Counted from the first letter of the stretch, positions 40,849 to 48,047 are shown. The stretch: 64,000 bases of DNA from Allorhodopirellula heiligendammensis (GCF_007860105.1 NZ_SJPU01000002.1:795739-859738); one strand, 5' to 3'. Numbers and translations: made by a program. Notes: generated by a model from the letters alone, not told the origin.

Positions 40849-41539
40849 AGGAACATTGCCGACCGAAAGGATTCATTTCGCCGCAACTCCGCGCCATACC
40901 TCAGCACGTGCACCAGTCGATGGGCGCCGACAGGAGGAACCAGCAATCATTCGATTTCCTCACGACTGAACCCGGCCGGATTTGATTTATTCTACTTCGC
41001 TCGCGCCGCTTGGTATCGCCGCCTGAATCTACTGGCGAAGACAGATCCGCCGTGGCAATAACAAATGAGCGATTGCGCACTAGCTCAAACGTGCCAGCGA
41101 AACGTGATGGGTGCACCGTCGACTTGGCGGTCTCTCGTAGGTTGTGTCTCACAGATCCTGCTGTGTTTTGACAAGTGAATTTAAAATGGTTTGAAGCCAA
41201 GATGATCGCAGCAACCTTATGGAACACTTGAGTGTTGCCAAGAGAACCTCGGACATTGGCGAGTTGGCCCCTGACCACATGGGAGCATCGTTCATGCTCC
41301 CCGCCGCACGGCATCGCCGCGGCATTACTGAGCTGATTCGTCGCAAGTTCCTAAAATAGGTCAATTCTCAAGCCCGTAGTTGGTTCAGGAAATTGCTTGA
41401 CCCGAGAATTCCGAGCCCTCATACTCAGCAGACGCCAACCGGCGATAAATTTCTCTCGAACCGGCGATAACACTTCCCGTGTCACCGAGGGAACCGAAGG
41501 TCCAACCGGCGATAAGTAACTCGTTATTTGACTGAGAGC
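40849..41539. other. Intergenic region at left edge of cassette-like array
   Basis: These 690 bases have no confident gene. A 46-codon frame (41219-41359, product starting MEHLSVAKRTSDIGELAPD) has sensible composition but no family. The last ~100 bases contain three direct copies of AACCGGCGATAA. An integrase gene, expected if this were a complete integron platform, is not present. Confidence 0.45.
41437..41515 (+). repeat. Three direct copies of a 12-bp motif
   Basis: AACCGGCGATAA occurs exactly at 41437-41448, 41459-41470 and 41504-41515. The start-to-start spacings are 22 and 45 bases, roughly two and four helical turns, as expected for protein-binding sites on one DNA face. The last copy ends 24 bases before the first cassette ATG (41540). 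An operator or a relic of a recombination platform are both possible. Confidence 0.8.
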
Positions 41540-42010
41540 ATGATCATGAAATCGAGAAAACGAAATTCCATTTCGATCGTGCGGTTGTCTGTGATTTTAG
41601 CTGCAGTAGCTTTGACCGCAGTTTCCGGCCTTGCTCTTGCAAACAGTTGGGTGCATTCCGAGGCACAGACAAAGGCGACTCTAACCATTCAACCTGAAAT
41701 AGACGCTGGTGTGTATCCGAGTATCCACTCGCTTACGATAAACGACCGACGCAACGATCCTAAAATTGTCGTTCTTCACAAAACGACCCGCCAGCTAGCG
41801 CAACAGAGATTCTCGTGGGTCGACCTGATAGCTATCAATCCTCCAGATGGCTCCCTTGAGTGTCGAATCGATGGTACAAAGGTAGAGCTAGAGCGGCAAA
41901 TTCAAGTCTTTTACGCCGTTGATGACCAAAAACCCACGAAAGTCCATTTCTCACAAGCGACTGATATTCCATGGTCACCCGAAGCCAAGTGGAATGCACT
42001 GGTGCGGTAA
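41540..42010 (+). CDS. Hypothetical exported protein, first cassette gene
   Basis: The protein has 156 residues, with a basic N-terminus and one hydrophobic segment (IVRLSVILAAVALTAVSGLALA, about 14-35) that is a signal peptide or anchor. The remainder is soluble, mixed beta-like, with no cysteines in conserved arrangement apart from CRIDGTK. I do not recognise a family. The ATG at 41540 is chosen over an upstream TTG; a second ATG follows two codons later. It ends at 42010, before an attC-like palindrome. Confidence 0.6.
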   Translation: MIMKSRKRNSISIVRLSVILAAVALTAVSGLALANSWVHSEAQTKATLTIQPEIDAGVYPSIHSLTINDRRNDPKIVVLHKTTRQLAQQRFSWVDLIAINPPDGSLECRIDGTKVELERQIQVFYAVDDQKPTKVHFSQATDIPWSPEAKWNALVR

Positions 42011-42049
42011 CGCAGTCGGCGGTCTGTAGTGTTCAACGTAAACCAAACT

Positions 42050-42147
42050 GGCAAATGACAATGCCATTTCAATGAAGCCGCGTTTCAGAGTTTTGGCAGT
42101 GGTTGAGTCGCTCGTCGCGGCCTGGTGATTGCGACCAATACTCGACT
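42050..42147 (+). other. attC-like imperfect palindrome
   Basis: The left arm contains TCAATGAAGCCGCG and the right arm CGCGGCCTGGTGATTG, which pair with mismatches and bulges. The right end reads CCAATACTCGACTGG, a degenerate form of the CCGTTACxCGACTG end seen elsewhere in the region. It ends 10 bases before the next ATG. Confidence 0.35.
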
Positions 42148-42156
42148 GGAATCGGC

Positions 42157-42501
42157 ATGGCTATGACGCTGACTGATCACCGTGTTTTTCGCTTTTCCAT
42201 TGGTGCGTGCTTGGTCGTAATGGCAGCGATCGCGACTTCCTTCGCTGGGTACAGATTCAGCGGCCTTGCTGGAGCCGCCTTAACATTGGCGGGCATCTCT
42301 TGCACTTGGTTCATCCTGTCGCGTATGTCATCTCCAGCACTACTTCCAATCAACTCGCGACGACTGACCGCCACCGAACTATTCACCTTGCTCGCGCTGT
42401 GCGGCCTGCTGTATGGATTTTCAATTCCAGCCGTGAGTTCTGTGCCGCGTGGACAACCGCCCGCTGCCACGCCCTCAGCCCACCCAATACCGCAACGCTA
42501 A
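42157..42501 (+). CDS. Hypothetical membrane protein
   Basis: The protein has 114 residues. Three hydrophobic segments (FSIGACLVVMAAIATSFAGY, GLAGAALTLAGISCTWFIL, ELFTLLALCGLLYGFSI) are followed by a Pro/Ala-rich tail. No family was recognised. The ATG at 42157 (MAMTLTDHRVFRF) is preferred because the upstream extension would be translated from the attC-like site. Confidence 0.5.
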   Translation: MAMTLTDHRVFRFSIGACLVVMAAIATSFAGYRFSGLAGAALTLAGISCTWFILSRMSSPALLPINSRRLTATELFTLLALCGLLYGFSIPAVSSVPRGQPPAATPSAHPIPQR

Positions 42502-42605
42502 ATGGCAGGTATCCATCCCATGCAACCGAGCACGGGTGGTCGGTTTTCTCGTTTGCCTGCAAGTCTTTCGCCCCTCCCGGCTGATGCATACATTTACCCT
42601 ACTGA
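42495..42605 (+). other. attC-like imperfect palindrome
   Basis: Left-arm CATGCAACCGAGCACGGG and right-arm CCCGGCTGATGCAT can pair with a few extrahelical bases, with a ~45-base loop between. The right end CATTTACCCTACTG resembles the shared CCGTTACxCGACTG end. The next ATG is at 42622. Confidence 0.4.
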
Positions 42606-42621
42606 ATTCCGGGACTGAACG

Positions 42622-43032
42622 ATGACAACAGGTCATCGCATTCTGCTGGCAATAGGTCTCGTGTCACTCGTGTTCGCCGCACTGCCTTGGCTTGGCTTCG
42701 GCTGTTGTGCTTTTGCGGTACCCGGCATCGACATGCTGGTTCCTCGATTGTCTATCCTGAATGAAACCAGATTCCCTTGCGGTCGCCTACTCTATGACTT
42801 GATGGAAGCACCGTTGCAAATCCTCGGTCTCATTTCGCCAATCGGCGACCTCGTGTTTTACAGTGGCGAAGGAATCGTCCGTGTTCGACCGTTCATGATA
42901 TTTGTCTTCTGGCTGCTTGCCGGTATGCTGGCGGTTTGGGTTGCGGTCAGACCGGCGGTCATGCCAGGCATTTACGGGCATTTACGGGCATTTACGGGCA
43001 TTTACGGGCATCTACGGGCATTTATGCCGTAA
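42622..43032 (+). CDS. Hypothetical membrane protein with repeat-encoded C-terminus
   Basis: The protein has 136 residues. A first hydrophobic segment (ILLAIGLVSLVFAALPWLGFG) and a last one (PFMIFVFWLLAGMLAVWVAV) flank a loop with a second weak segment (LQILGLISPIGDLVFY). The last ~20 residues (GIYGHLRAFT twice) are encoded by a 10-bp tandem repeat, so this tail is probably a by-product of repeat expansion. No family was recognised. Confidence 0.55.
   Translation: MTTGHRILLAIGLVSLVFAALPWLGFGCCAFAVPGIDMLVPRLSILNETRFPCGRLLYDLMEAPLQILGLISPIGDLVFYSGEGIVRVRPFMIFVFWLLAGMLAVWVAVRPAVMPGIYGHLRAFTGIYGHLRAFMP
42971..43024 (+). repeat. 10-bp tandem repeat at the 3' end of a gene
   Basis: TTTACGGGCA is repeated four times exactly (42971-43010), then once with one change (TCTACGGGCA, 43011-43020), then partially. 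Because 10 is not a multiple of 3, gain or loss of one unit changes the frame and the C-terminus of the gene at 42622. Confidence 0.92.
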
Positions 43033-43047
43033 TCCAAGTATCGATAA

Positions 43048-43148
43048 GCGAGGGTAATCAAAAAGTGCACCGAAATGTGGCGTGCACGGTTTTGCAAATG
43101 AAAACTCAACTGTTCGTACTCGTTGGCAGGTGCCAATATTCGAATCTC
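43048..43148 (+). other. attC-like imperfect palindrome
   Basis: The left part GTGCACCGAAATGTGGCG and right part CGTTGGCAGGTGCC can pair imperfectly. The right end (GCCAATATTCGAATCTC) is a degenerate match to the shared right end. It lies between the repeat-bearing gene and the broken DUF4177 gene. Confidence 0.3.
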
Positions 43149-43168
43149 TGAACACAACCTCTTTCAGG

Positions 43169-43502
43169 ATGGAATCAAAAAAGTTAGCCGTTGTAGGTGG
43201 CATTTGCTTGCTTGCGTTGCTTACGATTCCAGTGGTATGGGCTCTGTTCGTGCCTAGAAGTCAGTTGATGCACAGGTGTAAATTGTTCAGTGGGAATACA
43301 GGGTGATCAATGCCGCGTCGGACCCCGGAATTGTGGCTTATCCGACGCTTCCGTCGGAGGAGCCGGAATTATTCAGAGTTGCGAACGTCAACCCAGGCTC
43401 AATGAACTTGGAATGGAAGGCTGGGAATGCACGGGTACGCTTAGTGACCTACGTAACCGCATGACTTACGGGCATGTCTTTTTAAAACGGATCAAACGAT
43501 AG
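43169..43502 (+). pseudogene. Membrane-anchored DUF4177-like gene broken by two frameshifts
   Basis: Three successive frames together give a sensible protein. Frame one starts MESKKLAVVGGICLLALLTI (43169, membrane anchor, ending PRSQLMHRCK). Frame two gives VQWEYRVINAASDPGIVAYP (about 43285-43395). Frame three gives RLNELGMEGWECTGTLSDL and ends GHVFLKRIKR (43502). WEYRV, LNELGxEGWE and a VFLKR end are the signature of DUF4177 proteins. No single frame holds all parts, so the gene is either decayed or contains sequencing errors. Confidence 0.7.
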
Positions 43503-43550
43503 TTTCTGGCTCTTTGGTAACACAGCAGGCTGGACTATCGGTGAAGAATT

Positions 43551-43648
43551 GGCGAACCAAGGAATTGCACGGGAGTCGGGCGTCAAGCGTTTCTGCAGTT
43601 CATGCTTTTCACTGCTCGATCCCGTGAATTTTGCTGTTATCTGACTGA
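43551..43648 (+). other. attC-like site with extrahelical bases (best example)
   Basis: The outer AAC (43555-43557) matches GTT (43636-43638). Inside, AATT (43563-43566), CACGGGA (43568-43574) and TCG (43576-43578) pair exactly with CGA (43617-43619), TCCCGTG (43620-43626) and AATT (43627-43630). G43567 and G43575 are left unpaired on one arm. Outer AAC/GTT, an unpaired spacer and single extrahelical bases on one arm are the known hallmarks of integron attC sites. The right end runs GTTATCTGACTG and the next ATG follows at 43655. Confidence 0.5.
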
Positions 43649-43654
43649 CAATCC

Positions 43655-44599
43655 ATGCCCTTACTTGAGCACATCGGAACCGACTTCGACGACGCTCGTG
43701 AGCTGTACGTCATCGATATCGCGTCGGCAGACAATCTTCCGGACGTGATCAACTTTGCCGGCAGGTTCGCGGTTGTTCTACTTGTGTGGAATTCATCCGA
43801 AATATCCGCGTCAACGATCAGTAAGCTGGTGCGAAAGCTGATCGGCGCTGGTGGCGTCTACTTCTGGTGTGTCCTTGCCGCGCAGACGCATGCGGATTCT
43901 CCAACGATAGACGACAATGCTACCGTTGCGGAAATTGTCGAAACGCTCATCAAGCGTCATGGTGGCAAAAACGCGCCCGACCGTTGGGGATGTGGGACTA
44001 TCAAGTTTACGACGACTGCGGGGATTCTCCCGCCCGGCATAGGGACCGCAACGGTGACTGAGTCATTCGCATTCCCCAACTTTTTTAAACGTTCGATCGT
44101 TGCTGACTCAACGTACGGAGAGATTGATCTGACATTCATCATCAACAAAGACGGCGGTTGGATGACCTCACCCGGCAAACCAACGATGGAAATTCCTCGT
44201 GCGTTTGCCGATCGTGAGCGACACACTTTCGCCGACATCTGCGCGGTAGCCCATCTTCGAGACAACATTGAGAACCTGACAATTGTCAAGAAGCTCGACA
44301 TCGACAGTAAGCCCGCGATTCAACTTCGGCTTGAATCAGAAGATCTGGGGACCGGGGACTACTTTGTCGACTTGCAATCGGGATTGCTGGTGGGGACGTC
44401 CAAGCAAACTCTAGATCCAATAACCGGCACCCAAGCAATCATTTCAACTCGTCTTGGAATGTACAAGTATTTCGAAGGCGTAGCCGTGCTCATGGCGTTT
44501 TCTGCAACCTCCGACGGCAAGAAGATGCTCGACGTCACGATAGCAAAATTGGAATTCAAAGATTCCTTGCCGGATTCTTCTTTCACCAAACCCGAATAG
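43655..44599 (+). CDS. Chimeric hypothetical protein: truncated DUF7684-like start joined to an exported domain
   Basis: The protein has 314 residues. The first ~70 (MPLLEHIGTDFDDARELYVI through VRKLIGAGGVYFWC) look like the start of a small soluble protein, tentatively DUF7684-like. From residue ~72 the sequence becomes VLAAQTHADSPTIDDNATVA, which reads like the end of a signal peptide followed by a mature secreted protein of ~240 residues. The exported part resembles LolA-like outer-membrane-lipoprotein-sorting folds (repeated beta-strands, INKDGGWMTSPG, IQLRLESEDLGTGDYFVDL). I infer a deletion fused two genes. No function is assigned. Confidence 0.55.
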   Translation: MPLLEHIGTDFDDARELYVIDIASADNLPDVINFAGRFAVVLLVWNSSEISASTISKLVRKLIGAGGVYFWCVLAAQTHADSPTIDDNATVAEIVETLIKRHGGKNAPDRWGCGTIKFTTTAGILPPGIGTATVTESFAFPNFFKRSIVADSTYGEIDLTFIINKDGGWMTSPGKPTMEIPRAFADRERHTFADICAVAHLRDNIENLTIVKKLDIDSKPAIQLRLESEDLGTGDYFVDLQSGLLVGTSKQTLDPITGTQAIISTRLGMYKYFEGVAVLMAFSATSDGKKMLDVTIAKLEFKDSLPDSSFTKPE

Positions 44600-44695
44600 C
44601 GACGAACCATGACATGCACGGGAGAACAGCTTGCGCGGTTCTTGAAGTGGGAAGTCTTCCCTCCGTTCCCCGGGATGCCTACCGATACGCGACTC
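44599..44695 (+). other. attC-like imperfect palindrome
   Basis: Left GACGAACCATGACATGCACG and right CCCGGGATGCCTACCGATAC pair with bulges around a CGGG/CCCG core. The right end CCGATACGCGACT is a one- to two-base variant of CCGTTACGCGACT. The next gene starts at 44710. Confidence 0.45.
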
Positions 44696-44709
44696 AAGTC
44701 TTTCTGAAA

Positions 44710-45126
44710 ATGGCACAATTCGCGACGACAGCTGACATTCGGTCGGTCGCTGATTCGTCGACATTAAGCTACACGCTGCGCTACGCGACGTTCTTCGCTA
44801 CCGCAATCGCCATTGACTTGATGCTCCGCGCATTGAAGGTTAGCTCGGCGGACCCAATTGTATTGGCAGTGATGGTTGCGTACCTCTGCACTAGACCGAC
44901 AACTAAGCCTCGATTTCGTTCGTTGCCGAGATTCGCAATCGCTGTCGTTCTTTCCGCTGTACTTTCTGGATTTTCATGGTTGTTCCATTGCTTCATCGGC
45001 ATTGGTAACGCGTCCGCTTTCAAGTATGTCTTCACTGCGGTATTCTTCACAGTGATTTTCGGATGCATCGAAAGCTTGTCGTTTTGGTGCATTTGCGTCG
45101 TTACGCCAGGGCGATCACCGGACTAG
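44710..45126 (+). CDS. Hypothetical membrane protein
   Basis: The protein has 138 residues from the ATG at 44710 (MAQFATTADIRSVADSS). Four hydrophobic segments are seen at about 23-38, 46-60, 74-92 and 100-128. The earlier in-frame ATG at 44614 lies inside the attC-like site and is not used. No family was recognised; such small helical proteins are common cassette cargo. Confidence 0.5.
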   Translation: MAQFATTADIRSVADSSTLSYTLRYATFFATAIAIDLMLRALKVSSADPIVLAVMVAYLCTRPTTKPRFRSLPRFAIAVVLSAVLSGFSWLFHCFIGIGNASAFKYVFTAVFFTVIFGCIESLSFWCICVVTPGRSPD

Positions 45127-45140
45127 CCCGCTGGCGGATA

Positions 45141-45254
45141 ATAACGGGATCGCACTACAGTCAGCAGTCACGTTTCAAACAGGTCGAACGTCGCTAGTCC
45201 GACGTGGTGAATCCTTCACTGCGGCCGCGTGATGGCCTCCGTTCACCGACTGAA
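45141..45254 (+). other. attC-like imperfect palindrome
   Basis: AACGG on the left (45143-45147) pairs with CCGTT on the right (45239-45243), with a further imperfect inner stem between GATCGCAC and GTGATGG. The right end CCGTTCACCGACTGAA is one of the best matches to the end shared by the region's sites. The next gene starts at 45273. Confidence 0.45.
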
Positions 45255-45272
45255 TTGCTACTCTGAATCACG

Positions 45273-45821
45273 ATGGAAGCTGTCCCGGTAGTCCTGTTCC
45301 TGATCGTCTTTGCTGCTGTGTTCACTGGCAGCGTAGCTTGGGGCGTCAAAGAGTTTCAGTCCCGTGACGTTGGTGCTGGCTGGCTATTGTTGCTCTGGTT
45401 GTTTGGACCCGTCACGCTGTTTGCTTGGTTTGCCCTTAGACCCAAACGATTGGTCGATCGAACTCTTGACGACTACACGAACGCGGACGATCAACTCGCG
45501 GCTGCCGCGCGCCTTGAGTCACTTGGCGAACTCCAAGCGGCGCAACATCTTCTGGCCGATGCGGCCGCTCGATGGCCTGAGCACGATACGTACATTTCAA
45601 ACATGATGACGGAGATTGACCGCAAGTTAGAACTGCAAGGCGCTGATCCTTCGTGGAATACGGCTTCGAGTGCGATCAATGACTCGCGACATTGCGATCA
45701 ACTCAGAATCACGGGAAATCGTGCCGTGAGACTGAGCCCGGCATCTCGCTTTTACAAATGGAGAATCAAATCGCCGTCCCCGGTTACGGCTACTTTTTTT
45801 CAATTCAGAGAAACGTCGTGA
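45273..45821 (+). CDS. Hypothetical protein with N-terminal membrane segments and TPR-like region
   Basis: The protein has 182 residues. Two helices (VVLFLIVFAAVFTGSVAWGV, GAGWLLLLWLFGPVTLFAWFAL) precede an alpha-helical segment (DQLAAAARLESLGELQAAQH) that looks like one TPR-type helix pair. The last ~45 residues are translated from the following attC-like palindrome, a known habit of cassette genes. This matches 'hypothetical protein' cassettes with a phospholipase_D-nuclease-N-like start, but I cannot assign a function. Confidence 0.55.
   Translation: MEAVPVVLFLIVFAAVFTGSVAWGVKEFQSRDVGAGWLLLLWLFGPVTLFAWFALRPKRLVDRTLDDYTNADDQLAAAARLESLGELQAAQHLLADAAARWPEHDTYISNMMTEIDRKLELQGADPSWNTASSAINDSRHCDQLRITGNRAVRLSPASRFYKWRIKSPSPVTATFFQFRETS
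45705..45808 (+). other. attC-like imperfect palindrome overlapping a gene end
   Basis: Left TGCCGTGAGACTGAGCCCGG and right CCCCGGTTACGGCTAC can pair imperfectly with a ~35-base spacer. The right end has lost the GTTAC-type core and carries a T7 run (TACTTTTTTT) in its place. It overlaps the 3' end of the 45273 gene. Confidence 0.3.
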
Positions 45822-45826
45822 TCGAA

Positions 45827-46312
45827 ATGCATCTCACCGCCGTTTGCTTCGTTTCGGCTGTCGCCATCGCTGCAGGTTGCCGCAGTCAAGAGCCAATCGC
45901 AGAGTCAACAATCCCAGAATGGAAGAGCAAACGCTTCGATGTCTCGGTTGAACTCCCCAATGGATGGCGAGCCACTCACATGAACACTCCGGGTGATACA
46001 TATGATCGCGTCGACCAGTCGGTCGCTGCAATTTTGAATAAGGCAGAACTTTGCACTTTTATCGTTCGTTTAGAACCTGACGCTCCTCTTGACCAACTCT
46101 CAATGGACGCTTAATTGCCCGCTGTGAAAGCCCAATTTGAGTCGCAACCGGGTTACACCTTGTTGGACCAGGACCAGATCAACTTCCATAACGGTGTTTC
46201 CGAGCGTTTGCTTTTTCGTGTGGTTGGAGCCGAAAAAAGGGTCCATCCGGGATTGTCGTGGGTAAATCCAGCATGTTGGATTTTAGAGGCATGGCGGTGG
46301 CGTCCGAAATGA
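45827..46312 (+). pseudogene. Lipoprotein gene broken by an in-frame stop and a repeat insertion
   Basis: The start MHLTAVCFVSAVAIAAGC is a clear lipoprotein signal (lipobox AAGC). The product runs to LDQLSMDA and stops at TAA 46112-46114. The same frame then continues with LPAVKAQFESQPGYTLLDQD and further protein-like sequence until 46253, where the ~205-bp repeat begins. From there the frame reads into the repeat and stops at 46312. The conserved part (FDVSVELPNGWRA, FIVRLEPDAPLDQLS) resembles PsbP/DUF1795-type proteins. Both the nonsense codon and the insertion point to decay. Confidence 0.65.
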
Positions 46313-46457
46313 GCGATGCCGTCCCAGGATAAACGCTGACGGCAGACGCATCCGCCGCCAGCCGAAGGCACCTTTCGGCTCACCCCGACCGAGATATTCC
46401 TCGGCAAGTTGCTTCCCAGCAGAGCTTGCTTCCGCCTCTCCCGGCAAAACGATCCTA
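46254..46457 (+). repeat. ~205-bp interspersed repeat, copy 1 (direct)
   Basis: It starts TGTCGTGGGTAAATCCAGCA and ends near GGCAAAACGATCCTA. The same sequence, about 85-90% identical by eye, occurs inverted at 49188-49392. It contains internal short palindromes (GCCGAAaggcaccTTTCGGC, CCAGCATGTTGG) and no open frame of its own. A degenerate inverted arm of its left end appears at 46486-46552. It interrupts the lipoprotein gene at 45827. Confidence 0.85.
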
Positions 46458-46485
46458 CCACCGTTGCATCAGCCTGACAAAGATT

Positions 46486-46552
46486 TCGGACGCCACCGAC
46501 ATGCCTTGAAAATCCCGCACACCTGGCTCACCGCTGCGAAACCCACGATAAA
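46486..46552 (-). repeat. Degenerate inverted arm of the ~205-bp repeat
   Basis: TTTCGGACGCCACCGACATG...AACCCACGATAA is the inverted, diverged counterpart of the first ~55 bases of copy 1 (ATTTCGGACGCCACCGCCATG... on the minus strand). Copy 1 plus this arm would therefore form a unit with inverted ends spanning about 46254-46552. Confidence 0.6.
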
Positions 46553-46570
46553 CCCGGATGGACCAGATTT

Positions 46571-46588
46571 TACCGTTACCCGACTGAA
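46571..46588 (+). other. Right half of an attC-like site
   Basis: TACCGTTACCCGACTGAA is a full match to the right end shared by the region's palindromes and sits 4 bases before the next ATG. Its left half is missing, apparently displaced by the repeat at 46254-46552. Confidence 0.4.
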
Positions 46589-46591
46589 GGC

Positions 46592-47212
46592 TTGAAGCTG
46601 TTTGCCGTCTCTACGCCCTCGCAGCTCATTCTTTCGCACTGGAGGCTTATTGCATTGCGACAAATGATCGGTTGCGCGGCCGTATTGGCAATCGTTCCGC
46701 TGTTGGTTGGCGCGATCGGTGCATTGTCCATGACGGATGCCCCGCTGGCTGGACGCTTGACCGTTGCAGTGATGCCTGCCGCCATGGTCTTCATGGCGGT
46801 GCTATTGCTCGCCTTACGGGACAATGCACGGCATCGGCGCCACATGAAATCGGTTCGCAAAATGCTGCTTGACCGCAGGCCGGTGGATGACGCCGAGTTT
46901 TGCTCGCATTTCCCCGGATCTGACCCCGAGCTACTAACATTGACTCGCGACGGAGTTGCTCGCTTCTTCGATGTTCCGTCAGCTTGTATCCATCCCACCG
47001 ATCAACTTGATTCGGATTTTCATTTTTCATCTCTCGAACCCGCGTTTCACACCTGCGTCGTTTATCACGTACTTGCCGAATGCGGCGCGATCGACGCCCC
47101 GTTCACGTTCCGTAGTCACCGTGTATCCGATGTCGCCACTCTCTCAAAGGAAATCTCCCATATACTCAAACGGCTACCCAACCTCTCCGATGTTCCAACA
47201 GATGACGAGTGA
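46592..47212 (+). CDS. Hypothetical membrane protein
   Basis: The protein has 206 residues. Two helices (LRQMIGCAAVLAIVPLLVGAIG, LTVAVMPAAMVFMAVLLLAL) precede a soluble C-terminal domain (about 80-206). That domain is acidic and mixed helix/strand (RPVDDAEFCSHFPGSDPELL, DGVARFFDVP) and resembles small acyl-carrier/immunity-like cassette proteins in layout only. The frame is intact from ATG to TGA. No family was recognised. Confidence 0.6.
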   Translation: MKLFAVSTPSQLILSHWRLIALRQMIGCAAVLAIVPLLVGAIGALSMTDAPLAGRLTVAVMPAAMVFMAVLLLALRDNARHRRHMKSVRKMLLDRRPVDDAEFCSHFPGSDPELLTLTRDGVARFFDVPSACIHPTDQLDSDFHFSSLEPAFHTCVVYHVLAECGAIDAPFTFRSHRVSDVATLSKEISHILKRLPNLSDVPTDDE

Positions 47213-47231
47213 ACTCACACGTAGGAATTCC

Positions 47232-47609
47232 GTGATTCGAACTGCGATTCTACTTGCACTACTCGGCTTTTGTGGTTGTCATCGGTCTCCTCCCCCGCGT
47301 GCACCGCTCGATCCCAATTTTGCCATCGCTGAAATTCGCACCAGTAAGCACGCTTCCGCACAGGCCCTGCTACGGGACGCTTCACGCGACTTGACACATG
47401 CTGCTATTGGCAAGCCCTGGGATGAAGTCGCTGATACGTTTAAACTGAATGCTGAGAAACATCTTTCCCGAGCAGTATCACGATTTGGCGATGCACCGGA
47501 ACATGTTCATCAAACTTCGCTCGTCCGAGCGGTTTCCGTCGGCGAGAAAGCAAATTGCGTAAATATAATACAGTCGCTGACATTAGCGCCGTCACCGAGG
47601 CGTCGATGA
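47232..47609 (+). CDS. Hypothetical lipoprotein
   Basis: The protein has 125 residues from GTG 47232 (VIRTAILLALLGFCGCHRSP), with a lipobox-like GFCGC. The mature part (NFAIAEIRTSKHASAQALLR, LTHAAIGKPWDEVADTFKLN) is helical. The last ~40 residues appear to be read from an attC-like region (GATGCACCGGAACATG...GCGCCGTCACCGAGGC). An ATG at 47202 inside the previous gene's end is an alternative start. No function is assigned. Confidence 0.45.
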   Translation: MIRTAILLALLGFCGCHRSPPPRAPLDPNFAIAEIRTSKHASAQALLRDASRDLTHAAIGKPWDEVADTFKLNAEKHLSRAVSRFGDAPEHVHQTSLVRAVSVGEKANCVNIIQSLTLAPSPRRR

Positions 47610-47891
47610 CGAGATACGTGTTTACATGCATGGCGGTCTACTTCGCAGCATTGCTGTTGTGCCTAATGCGTGAACACGTACTTGGATCCAAGAGTGTAGC
47701 GTCACTCGCCCCTGCGGCGTTTGCCGCATACTTCGGCACGTCAAAGACATCAGTGGCTACGTTTCCGAACACTGCCACGCTGTTTGCTCACATTGCACAT
47801 TGGTGTGCTCTGCTCAGGCATCGCAGGTCCACTTTCCGAAATTGTTGCCCATGTCCCCCGTCGGCTGGCACCGCTCTTTTCACGACAGTGA
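47606..47891 (+). pseudogene. Small membrane protein gene with an apparent frameshift
   Basis: The frame from ATG 47606 (MTRYVFTCMAVYFAALLLCL) is protein-like up to about 47795 (TLFAHIAH). A different frame then continues with HIGVLCSGIAGPLSEIVAHV and PRRLAPLFSRQ, stopping at 47891. The original frame instead gives a cysteine/arginine-rich tail ending at 47920. A single-base indel near 47795 is the simplest reading. Confidence 0.4.
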
Positions 47892-47927
47892 CCGTCACTC
47901 TATTTGCTGGTGCCCCTTGATTCGTAT

Positions 47928-48040
47928 CGAATGACAGATCCAAGCGGTGAACCGGCGCCGCGGAGGATGTGTTTTTTGAGAACATAGACTTGTAGCGGTG
48001 CTCGATTACCGGCATCGTTCTGCCACTTACCACCGAGACT
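47928..48040 (+). other. Possible degenerate attC-like site
   Basis: AGCGGTGAACCGGCGCCGCGG on the left and GCTCGATTACCGGCATCGTTC on the right have the general layout of the region's palindromes but pair poorly. It lies between two broken genes. Confidence 0.2.
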
Positions 48041-48047
48041 CAACACG

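Noticed and set aside
41219-41359. A 46-codon gene (MEHLSVAKRTSDIGELAPD...)
   Set aside because: Too short and without family features to call; mentioned only in the intergenic entry.
40849-41539. Integron integrase gene or attI site
   Set aside because: No tyrosine-recombinase motifs occur in any frame here or elsewhere in the window; only the 12-bp repeats hint at a platform.
42971-43024. CRISPR-like short regular repeat
   Set aside because: Units are contiguous 10-mers without spacers and no cas genes are present; it is a simple tandem repeat.
43285-43420. Programmed ribosomal frameshifting in the DUF4177-like gene
   Set aside because: Two shifts would be needed and no slippery heptamer with a downstream pseudoknot was seen.
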